A DNA stretch of 41,214 bases from an uncultured Acidobacteriota bacterium (GTDB lineage Bacteria; Acidobacteriota; Vicinamibacteria; Vicinamibacterales; UBA2999): the NCBI GenBank assembly GCA_902826065.1, contig CADEDM010000022.1, positions 1-41,214 of the forward strand, given 5' to 3'. Within the stretch, counting starts at the first letter, position 1. Every line of letters begins with the position of its first letter. The translations under genes were made by a program, and so were the position numbers. The notes below the pieces were generated by a model, which did no database searches, was not told where the DNA came from, and worked only from the letters and a program-made list of their open reading frames with translations. This document shows positions 16,567 to 23,774 of this stretch, one piece after another.

Positions 16567-18165
16567 GTGCCGAACGGCGTGAGCAGTCAGGGCTCGCGCG
16601 GTCGCGTACGCGCCCTTCCGCTCGCCGCGGCGTCACTGCTCGTGGTGGGCTCGGTCGTGGCTGGCGTGCGCGCCGTGATGGCCGCCACCGGCGGCCACTT
16701 CATCTACGCCCTCGACGACGCCTACATCCACATGGCCATGGCGGCGAACCTCGCCGACTTCGGCGTGTGGGGCTGCATGCCCGACCGCTTCGCCTCGGCC
16801 TCGTCGTCGCCGTTGTGGACGGCGCTGCTGGGCACGTCGTACGTGGTGACCGGCGTGCACGAGTGGACGCCGCTGGTGCTGAACCTGGCGGCCGCGCTCG
16901 GCGCGCTGTGGGTCGTCGACCTGTGGCTGCAGCGTCTGCGCGCCGGCGTCTGGACGCGGCTGGCGGCGTTGTGCGGCCTGGCCCTGGTCGTGCCGCTGCC
17001 GTCGATGGTGCTGTTCGGGATGGAGCACGTGCTGCACCTGCTGCTGACGCTGCTCCTCGCCTGGCAGGCCATGACGGTCCTCACGCAGTCGGGCCCGCCC
17101 GCGTCGCGTGACACGGGGCGCCTCGCCGTGCTCGCCGCGCTGCTCGCCGCCTCGCGCTACGAGGGCCTGTTCCTCGTGTTGCTCGTCTGCGTGGCCGCCG
17201 CGGCGCACGGCCAGTGGCGGCGCGCGTTCGTCGTCGGCCTGGCGTCACTGGCGCCGCTGGCGGCCCTTGGCGCCGCGTCGGTCGCGAGCGGATCGCTCGT
17301 GCTCCCGAATTCCCTGATGCTGAAGGCGGGCGGGGAAGCGGCGTCGGCGCTCAGCGTCCTGCTGAAGCCGATTGCCCCGGACCTCGAGGTGCTGCGGGCG
17401 AGCCGGCCGTTCGTGGTCCTGGTCGCGGGCGGATTGGTGTTCGCCGCGGCCGGCGCCACCGGCGCGCGGTCGGCGTGGACGCCCCGGGCGCTGGGGCCGG
17501 CGCTGGTGGCCGGCATGGTGCTGCTGCACGTCCACTACGCGCTCTCCAGCACCTTCTGGGTCTACCGCTACGACGCGTATCTCGTCGGCGCCGGCCTGGT
17601 CGTGGCGGCCGTAGCGCTGACGGGTGCCGCGACCGATGCCCTGACCGGCGCGATCGTCGCGGCCCTGGCGGTGACGATGGGCGCCGACGTGCGCGCCAAC
17701 GTCTATCCGACGCAGGAGATCGCCTCGGCGGTGCTGACCTACCGCGAGCACTATCGCGCCGCCCAGTTCGTCCGCGAGGCGTTCCCGGGCGAGACGGTGC
17801 TCGCCAACGACATGGGCGCGATGGCGTTCTTCGCCCACACGCGCGTGCTCGACATCTTCGGGCTGTGCGACATCGAGCCGGTGCGGCTGCGCCGCGAGGG
17901 CCGCTACGGGCCGGCCGACGTCGAGTCGTGGACGCTGCCGTACGCGCCGACCGTGGCGATCGTGCAAATGAGCTGGGGCTGGGTGAGCCAGCACATCCCC
18001 GAGGACTGGGAGAAGGTGGCGGACATCGAGCTCCTGCCCGAGCACCGCCAGCTCGCCGTGTTCGCGCCGACGCCGGCGGTGCATCCGGCCGCGTCGATCA
18101 AGCCGGCGGTCGAGGCGTTCTACCGTCCGCTCGAGGCCGACGGTTACCGCCTGCACGTCTATTGA
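16567..18165 (+). CDS. GT-C-like polytopic membrane protein (putative glycosyltransferase)
   Basis: A 532-residue inner-membrane protein with about ten hydrophobic helices and a C-terminal soluble part from about residue 400. Directly after the first helix comes FIYALDDAYIHMAMAANLADFGVWG; the D50-D51 pair in the first outer loop corresponds to the catalytic DD/DE motif of GT-C glycosyltransferases, which use lipid-linked sugars. The soluble tail carries ANDMGAMAFFAHTRVLDIFGL, a segment that recurs in this type of protein. The GTG at 16567 is accepted with some doubt; a GTG at 16579 is an alternative. No glycan cluster adjoins it, so acceptor and sugar are unknown. Confidence 0.72.
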   Translation: MPNGVSSQGSRGRVRALPLAAASLLVVGSVVAGVRAVMAATGGHFIYALDDAYIHMAMAANLADFGVWGCMPDRFASASSSPLWTALLGTSYVVTGVHEWTPLVLNLAAALGALWVVDLWLQRLRAGVWTRLAALCGLALVVPLPSMVLFGMEHVLHLLLTLLLAWQAMTVLTQSGPPASRDTGRLAVLAALLAASRYEGLFLVLLVCVAAAAHGQWRRAFVVGLASLAPLAALGAASVASGSLVLPNSLMLKAGGEAASALSVLLKPIAPDLEVLRASRPFVVLVAGGLVFAAAGATGARSAWTPRALGPALVAGMVLLHVHYALSSTFWVYRYDAYLVGAGLVVAAVALTGAATDALTGAIVAALAVTMGADVRANVYPTQEIASAVLTYREHYRAAQFVREAFPGETVLANDMGAMAFFAHTRVLDIFGLCDIEPVRLRREGRYGPADVESWTLPYAPTVAIVQMSWGWVSQHIPEDWEKVADIELLPEHRQLAVFAPTPAVHPAASIKPAVEAFYRPLEADGYRLHVY

Positions 18166-18174
18166 CGGGCGCCC

Positions 18175-19869
18175 TCAGCGCCGGCGGCGGATGTCGCGCT
18201 GCAGGCCCACGGTCGTCCAGCCGCTGCCCGAGCGACGGAAGAACGCGCGCACCGGGCGCGCCCACTCCGGATGCTGCGGGTGATCGGCGGCGATGGACAG
18301 GGCGATGAACGGCGCGTCGGCAAGCAGGGCGGCCGGCGCCGTCGCCCGCGGCGCGGTGACGCGGTCGGTGCCCGCCTCCGCGATGGTGCCGTTGACGTTG
18401 TCGAGACGGGCCCAGGTGAGACGATAGGCCGCCGGCGCGGTGGCGGCCCGTGCGTCGACGGCGGCGTTGACGAACGTGACCGTGCCATCGGCGCCGAGCG
18501 CCACGTCGGCCACGGGGTTGATGGCCGCGAGCCAGGCGCGCCCGATGGCGTCACGGCGCCGGCCCAGCACTCCCACCAGGTAGTCGATCGAGGCCGCGTC
18601 GTCGTAGTCGGCAGCGCGGACGATGGCGCGCAATCCGTCGTCGTCGAAGCGCGCCACCAGCCGTGCGGCCCAGAACGCGTCGTCGGGCTGCATGTTGTCG
18701 AACGCCGTGTTCGGATAGTTGGCCTTCCACGCCGGCGGGTCGAACGTCTCGCTCTCGAACCGTCCGGCGGACGGCGGCATCTCCGGCAGCGGAATCCGCA
18801 GCGGCTTCGGCGTCAGCAGGCCCAGCGTGAACAACGCCCGGAAGCTGCCGCCGCGGTCGATGTAGTACTCGTGGTTGCTGATCGGCGTGTCGGGGAACCG
18901 CGTGGCGCTGCCCATGATGGCGCCGAAGTCGTACATGTGATGTTCGACGAACCGCTTGCCGCCGTCGCGCTTCAGGAAGTTGCGGGTGTTGAGCGCGCGG
19001 GAGTCGTCGTGGGCGAGCCAGGCCGCGAAGACCCGGTTGCCGCGCAACTCGCGCCGATGCTCGTGCGCGTAGATGTCGTTCGGGTCGTCGCGGCGCGTGC
19101 CGGTGTACTCGAAGTTGCCGACGTCCTGGCCCTCGCCGAAGCGCGTCGCCGAGAAGAACACGCGACCCTCGGCATCACGCGCCGCGCGGCTCAGCAGGTG
19201 ATCGAGGTCGGCCTGCGTCAGGCGGCGGCGGCCGCCGGCGTCGCGCACGGTCGCCTTCGGCGACACCGTGATCTTCGAGGGGTGCACGCGCACCGGGTAG
19301 ACATCCTGCGTGTAGTAGCCGAGCGCGTGATAGATGAGCGTGCCGATGATCTCGGCGCCCGTCGCCAGACGCGGGTAGCCCACGGGATCGATCTCGAGCT
19401 GGTAGGTCTGGCCGGGATCGCCGGCGCGCTCGGCCCGGAAGCCGGGATGGAAGCCGCCGGGGCCCTTGCCCTGCGTGACCACCCACGAGTCCCACGTGGG
19501 ACCGTCGGCGGTGTCGAACTTGTGCGGCCCGCGGGCCAGGGCGGTCGTGTCCATCGCCCGCACGCCGATGCGGTTGGTGAACCAGCTCGAGTCGGGGACC
19601 TCGCCGAGCGTGTTGACGTTCACCGCGGGGATGTCGCGCCGCTCGCCGGGCGAGCCCAGCTCGTTGACGACGAAGTCCCAGGTCTCGGCGAGCTCGACCT
19701 CGTCGAAGCCCCTGGCGTCGTGCCGGCGGTCGTCGTCGGCGCGCAGCGGGTCGTCGGCCTTGAAGCGCGGCACGGCCAGCGGTTCCTGGGCCACGCCCAG
19801 CGCGACCGCGATGAAGAGCAGGGCCAGCGTGGGCCCGAGGCTACGGCGGCGGCCGGGACTAGAAGACAT
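18175..19869 (-). CDS. Exported protein with kinase-like catalytic motifs (third gene of the M1/barrel operon)
   Basis: A 564-residue protein with a signal peptide (about 1-27, ending GVAQ). The central part reads like a degenerate protein-kinase/HipA-like fold. GKGPGGFHPGF (135-145) is a glycine-rich loop candidate. YQLEIDPVGYPRLATGAEIIG (from 156) looks like the strand of the ATP-binding lysine, here Glu. WLAHDDSRALNTRNFL (284-299) resembles a catalytic loop with D288/D289 and N294, and YDFGAIMG (313-320) matches the metal-binding DFG. These motifs are my reading and not a known annotation. An exported kinase fold is unusual because ATP is scarce outside the cytoplasm. The ATG at 19869 overlaps the barrel gene stop by 11 bases. 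Its product may work with the barrel protein. Confidence 0.72.
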   Translation of the reverse strand: MSSSPGRRRSLGPTLALLFIAVALGVAQEPLAVPRFKADDPLRADDDRRHDARGFDEVELAETWDFVVNELGSPGERRDIPAVNVNTLGEVPDSSWFTNRIGVRAMDTTALARGPHKFDTADGPTWDSWVVTQGKGPGGFHPGFRAERAGDPGQTYQLEIDPVGYPRLATGAEIIGTLIYHALGYYTQDVYPVRVHPSKITVSPKATVRDAGGRRRLTQADLDHLLSRAARDAEGRVFFSATRFGEGQDVGNFEYTGTRRDDPNDIYAHEHRRELRGNRVFAAWLAHDDSRALNTRNFLKRDGGKRFVEHHMYDFGAIMGSATRFPDTPISNHEYYIDRGGSFRALFTLGLLTPKPLRIPLPEMPPSAGRFESETFDPPAWKANYPNTAFDNMQPDDAFWAARLVARFDDDGLRAIVRAADYDDAASIDYLVGVLGRRRDAIGRAWLAAINPVADVALGADGTVTFVNAAVDARAATAPAAYRLTWARLDNVNGTIAEAGTDRVTAPRATAPAALLADAPFIALSIAADHPQHPEWARPVRAFFRRSGSGWTTVGLQRDIRRRR

Positions 19870-21112
19870 CGTCGAACCTCACCAGCACGCGCGTGCCCTC
19901 ACCGCTGCCGAACGCGACGTCGAGGCGCAGCGCCGTGCCCATCCGGCCACCGAACCGCAGACCGGCGCCCCAGCTCTTCTCCAGCCGTCCCAGGTCCTCC
20001 AGGCGGGCGGCGACCGCGCCGGCGTCGGCGAAGAGCGCGCCGGACATCAGCTCGTTGATGCGCCAGCGATACTCGCCCTGCAGCAGCAGCGCGCTGCGAT
20101 CGCGGAAGCGGAAGGTGCGGAAGCCGCGCACCGAACGCGCGCCGCCGACCCAGGGCTGGAGGTAGAACGGCACCTCGTGCCCATCGTGCGGCGAGGTCGA
20201 CGCGCTCCACGCGCGCAGCGCGATGCCGCGCGTGCGCCGCCCGAAGCTCAGGTACTGCCGTAGGTCGACGTCCCAGCGGTCGAACGAGAAGCGGCCATCG
20301 CTCTGGTCGAGGAAGCGCGTGAACGACGCCGTGTACTCGCCGCCATCGGGCCGGTTCTCGGATCGATCGCGCGTCTGGAGGCGGACGAACGGGCCGAACG
20401 TGACGAAGCTCGGCCGGCCGTCCAGGCCGGGCACGTCGGCGGGCGAGAAGATGTCGGTCGACGACGGCATCCGGGTGTCGGTACCGGCCCGGGTGTCGTA
20501 CTCGACGTGACTCGCCGTGACGCCGACCGAGGCGTTGCGCCACAGGTAGCCGCCGGTGCCGCCGGCCAGCATCTCGCTCAGCCCGTAGTCCGACCGCGCG
20601 CCGACGGCGCTGTCGGCGCCCAGGCCGAAGAAGTCCTCCTGCGTCATGTCGCGGTAGCGGGCCTGCACCTCGACGTAGGGGCCCTCGGGTCGGATGTACT
20701 CGTTGTAGCCCTGCGTGCCCGGAAACCGCAGCGCCATCTCGCCGATCACGTACTGCTTGACCGACCCGGCCGCCGACGCGCGGATGTCGAAGCGCTCGGC
20801 GTTGTAGCGGAAGGCGGGCCCGGCGCCGAAGCCGGCGCCCTCGCCGATCTGGCCCAGGCGCACGAAGACGCCGCGTGGCGCGCCCAGCCAGCGCTCGATC
20901 AGCAGATCGTCCTCGATCGCGAAGAGGATCCGCTCGAGCAGCGGCCGGCGTTCTTCCGTCACGGCCTGGGCCTTCTTGTCGCGTTCGGCAGCGGCCTCGT
21001 CGGCGCGCGAGTCCTGCGCGGCGCCTGGGGTGGCGCCGGTCAGCAACGCGGCGGCGAAGAGCGCCGACCGCCACGCGGCCGGGGGGAATACGGTCCACGA
21101 CGATCGGGTCAT
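19859..21112 (-). CDS. D15/BamA-family outer-membrane beta-barrel protein
   Basis: A 417-residue protein with a signal peptide (about 1-33, ending GAAQ), a charged stretch (RADEAAAERDKKAQAVTEERR), and then a beta-barrel like the C-terminal half of BamA/TamA/patatin-associated surface antigens. Evidence is alternating aromatic strands, the late segment VPFYLQPWVGGARSVRGFRTFRFRD that matches the family's GG(x)nRGF motif, and the C-terminal Phe (VLVRFDDVF) recognised by the barrel-assembly machinery. No POTRA domains are visible, so it is not BamA itself; it may be a translocator or lipid/peptide pore. The ATG at 21112 overlaps the M1 peptidase stop by four bases; the longer frame upstream only shadows that gene. 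Confidence 0.88.
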   Translation of the reverse strand: MTRSSWTVFPPAAWRSALFAAALLTGATPGAAQDSRADEAAAERDKKAQAVTEERRPLLERILFAIEDDLLIERWLGAPRGVFVRLGQIGEGAGFGAGPAFRYNAERFDIRASAAGSVKQYVIGEMALRFPGTQGYNEYIRPEGPYVEVQARYRDMTQEDFFGLGADSAVGARSDYGLSEMLAGGTGGYLWRNASVGVTASHVEYDTRAGTDTRMPSSTDIFSPADVPGLDGRPSFVTFGPFVRLQTRDRSENRPDGGEYTASFTRFLDQSDGRFSFDRWDVDLRQYLSFGRRTRGIALRAWSASTSPHDGHEVPFYLQPWVGGARSVRGFRTFRFRDRSALLLQGEYRWRINELMSGALFADAGAVAARLEDLGRLEKSWGAGLRFGGRMGTALRLDVAFGSGEGTRVLVRFDDVF

Positions 21113-23715
21113 TGCACGGTCCCTGCAGCTCGGAAGAGTTCGTCGGCCGACGACAGGATGACGTTCCTGAGCCGGGCCGGGTAGTTCGGTGGGGCGGTGG
21201 CCAGGAAGCGGCGCACCTCGCCGGCGGTGTCGGCGCTGCTGTAGCCGCCCAGCGTCTGATCCATCCACCGCTTCGGGAAGAAGATGTCGCCGGTCTTCTG
21301 GATCTCCCAGAGCAGATCGAGGCTGGGCCGCACGTACTTCGCCGACTGCGACGCGCGCAGCGGATGGTGCAGGTACTCGAGGCCGTCGAGCACCCAGGGT
21401 TCGCGCCGGCGGTTGGCGACGTCCTTCAGCGACAGGAACCAGCGCTCGCGGACGGCGGCGTCGCCCGACAGCGCCGGCATGATGAACTGGAAGCGCGCGT
21501 GGCGATCGGGGTTGTCGATGCGGGCCAGTTGCTGATCGAGGATCGTCGCCGCCCGGGGCACGTCGCGCACGGCCAGCTCCATCGCCAGTGCAGAGTAGTC
21601 GGTTTCGGCCAGCGGCAGGCCGAGAATGGTCTCGGTCTTCTCCCACACGCCGGTCAGCCAGGTGAGCGTGGCGGGCGTGGCGGCGATGCGGCGCAGCGCG
21701 CCGAACCACGCGGACTTCTGGCCGGGCGTGGTGCCGCGATCGAGTCCGGCTCGCAGCGTCGCTTCCGCCGCGGCGACGCGCGAGGCCCGGTCAGCGGGCG
21801 CGAGGAACCGCCACCACGCATTGCCCAGATACCCGAGGATGCGGGCGCGGCTCTGCTCGTCGGGCTCCACCGCCACGGCGGCGAGCGCGGTGTCGACGAA
21901 ACGCGTGGCCGGCACTGATCGGTCGAGCAGTGCGTCCCACAGCGTGACCCACGCGGCGCCACGCGTGAGCACGTCGGGGATCTCGGCGACGTGTGCGGCC
22001 AGGTAGGTGCGGGAGTCCGCGTCGAGCACGAAGCCGCCATAGGCCCATCCGGCGCCGTTCGGCAACACGTAGGTCACGGGCCACCCTGCGGCCTCCTTGA
22101 CCTCGGTGCGCGGGACGGTGAGCGCCACGTCGATCGTGCGCGGGCCGTCGGGCAGGCCGACGGTGACCTTCAGCGTCTGTGGCCAGAACCGGCCGTTCTT
22201 CTGCGGGTCGCTCTGGGAAAACGCGAGGGACGCGATCCTCCCGTCCCGCACGCCGAGCTCGGTGGTGACGGTTGGCCGTCCTGCCGATTCGACCCACACT
22301 TTGCTCCACGCCGCCAGATCCGCCGGCGTGCGCCGATCGAGCACCTCGATGAGATCCGGCCACGTCGCGTTGCCGAACTTGTGCGCGCCGAGGTACTCGC
22401 GCAGGCCGTCGCGGAACGAGTCGGGGCCGAGCAGCGCCTCGAGGTGCCGCATCATCACCGGCGCCTTCTGGTAGATGATCGCGCCGTAGAGCGAGCCGGC
22501 TTCGTTGAGGTTGTCGAGCGGCTGCCGGATCGGATTGGCGCCGGCGGTGCGGTCGACCTCGTAGGCGGCGGGGTAGTGCGCGTAGAGGAAGCGCAGGTCG
22601 TGGTTCACCTCGGGGAACGAGGGGTTCACGATCTTCGCGGCCATGAAGTTGGCGAAGACCTCCTTCATCCACACGTCGTTGAACCAGCGCATGGTGACCA
22701 GGTCGCCAAACCACATGTGCGCGGTCTCGTGGGCGATCACCGACGCGCGGCCGAGGTACTGGTTCTGGGTCGCGGACTCGTCGAGCAGCAGGCTCGAGGC
22801 GTTGTAGAGGATCTTGCCGGCGTGCTCCATGCCGCCGAACTGGAACGCCGGGATGGCGACGAAGTCGAATTTGCCGAAGGCGTACGGGATGCCCGTGTAC
22901 TCCTCCATGTAGCGGATGGCGCGGTCGTGCAGATCGAACAGCGCCTCGGTGTTGCGCGCCACCTTCTTCTCGTCGGTCTCGCGATGGTAGAAGTGAAACG
23001 TCCGGCCGTTGCGGGTGGCCTCGACCACCTTGAAGTCGCCGACGACGAACGAGAAGAGATACGTGGAGAGCGGCTCGGTCTCCGCGAAGGTCGTGGTGAC
23101 CGACGAGCCGCTGCCCGCGGCGCCGTCCCACAGGCTCAGCGATCCGGCGGATTTCGAAGCGCCGTTGCTCACGGCCAGCCAGTCGCCGGGGTAGGTGAGC
23201 GTGAGCGTCCAGCGCGCCTTCAGGTCCGGCTGATCGAACACCGGAATCGCCAGATGCGCGCGGGCCGGCACGAACAGCGCGTAGAGGAAGTCGGGGTTGC
23301 GGTTGAGCGAGGCGTCGCCGGCGGTGAAGTCGATGGCGACGTCGGTGTCGGCGTCGCGGCCGGCACCCAGCGGCACGACGAAGTGGTCCGCCGCGAACGT
23401 TGCGGTCACGGCCTGGCCGTTGACCCGCACCGCGCGCACGTTCTTCTGCCCGGGCGCGAAGTCGAAGGCGATGCGCCGGGTGCCGTCGGCGATGCGAAAG
23501 CGTGCCGTCATCGTCCCGGTCAGCGGCGCCTTCTGGTCCTTCGGCACCGTGAGCGACAACGCGTATCTCAGATCGCGGATGGCGGCGGCGCGCTCCTGGG
23601 CGAGCGTCAGCGGGATGCCGGGGCCGGGCATCGGCGGCGGCGCCTGCGCGGAGAGAGAGACCGCGGCCGCGAGCCCGAGCAGGCACGCCGCGACCGGTGA
23701 GACACCGTTCGGCAT
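21109..23715 (-). CDS. M1-family metallo-aminopeptidase, exported
   Basis: An 868-residue zinc aminopeptidase with a signal peptide (about 1-24). The M1 signature is complete: H329-E330-x-x-H333 (HETAH) and E352 (WMKEVFANF) 19 residues after the second His. The substrate-recognition motif, usually GxMEN, reads GGMEH (294-298), an His in place of Asn. DQPDLKARWTLTLTYP (161-176) is the typical M1 N-terminal domain segment. It should remove N-terminal residues from peptides in the periplasm or at the surface. It is first in a three-gene overlapping operon with a D15 barrel and a kinase-like exported protein. TACAAT lies 6 bases before the ATG and a 28-base palindrome follows just upstream. Confidence 0.92.
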   Translation of the reverse strand: MPNGVSPVAACLLGLAAAVSLSAQAPPPMPGPGIPLTLAQERAAAIRDLRYALSLTVPKDQKAPLTGTMTARFRIADGTRRIAFDFAPGQKNVRAVRVNGQAVTATFAADHFVVPLGAGRDADTDVAIDFTAGDASLNRNPDFLYALFVPARAHLAIPVFDQPDLKARWTLTLTYPGDWLAVSNGASKSAGSLSLWDGAAGSGSSVTTTFAETEPLSTYLFSFVVGDFKVVEATRNGRTFHFYHRETDEKKVARNTEALFDLHDRAIRYMEEYTGIPYAFGKFDFVAIPAFQFGGMEHAGKILYNASSLLLDESATQNQYLGRASVIAHETAHMWFGDLVTMRWFNDVWMKEVFANFMAAKIVNPSFPEVNHDLRFLYAHYPAAYEVDRTAGANPIRQPLDNLNEAGSLYGAIIYQKAPVMMRHLEALLGPDSFRDGLREYLGAHKFGNATWPDLIEVLDRRTPADLAAWSKVWVESAGRPTVTTELGVRDGRIASLAFSQSDPQKNGRFWPQTLKVTVGLPDGPRTIDVALTVPRTEVKEAAGWPVTYVLPNGAGWAYGGFVLDADSRTYLAAHVAEIPDVLTRGAAWVTLWDALLDRSVPATRFVDTALAAVAVEPDEQSRARILGYLGNAWWRFLAPADRASRVAAAEATLRAGLDRGTTPGQKSAWFGALRRIAATPATLTWLTGVWEKTETILGLPLAETDYSALAMELAVRDVPRAATILDQQLARIDNPDRHARFQFIMPALSGDAAVRERWFLSLKDVANRRREPWVLDGLEYLHHPLRASQSAKYVRPSLDLLWEIQKTGDIFFPKRWMDQTLGGYSSADTAGEVRRFLATAPPNYPARLRNVILSSADELFRAAGTVQ

Positions 23716-23721
23716 GGCCGA

Positions 23722-23727
23722 ATTGTA
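23722..23727 (-). promoter_or_regulatory. -10-like box, leaderless type, for the M1 peptidase operon
   Basis: TACAAT on the minus strand, separated from the ATG at 23715 by only 6 bases. A transcript starting about 7 bases downstream of the box would begin at the start codon itself. No -35 consensus; the palindrome at 23729 occupies that area. Confidence 0.5.
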
Positions 23728-23728
23728 A

Positions 23729-23756
23729 TCGGGGCCTGTCCCGGGACAGGCCCCGA
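23729..23756. repeat. 28-base perfect palindrome between permease and M1 genes
   Basis: The 14-base half TCGGGGCCTGTCCC is followed by its exact reverse complement. It lies 18 bases beyond the stop of the orphan permease gene at 23775 and just upstream of the M1 promoter box. It may be the permease terminator, an operator, or a REP-like element dispersed in the genome. The half-site has a CCTGTCCC/GGGACAGG core. Only one copy occurs in this window. Confidence 0.6.
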
Positions 23757-23774
23757 AGACAAAGTACGCAGGAA

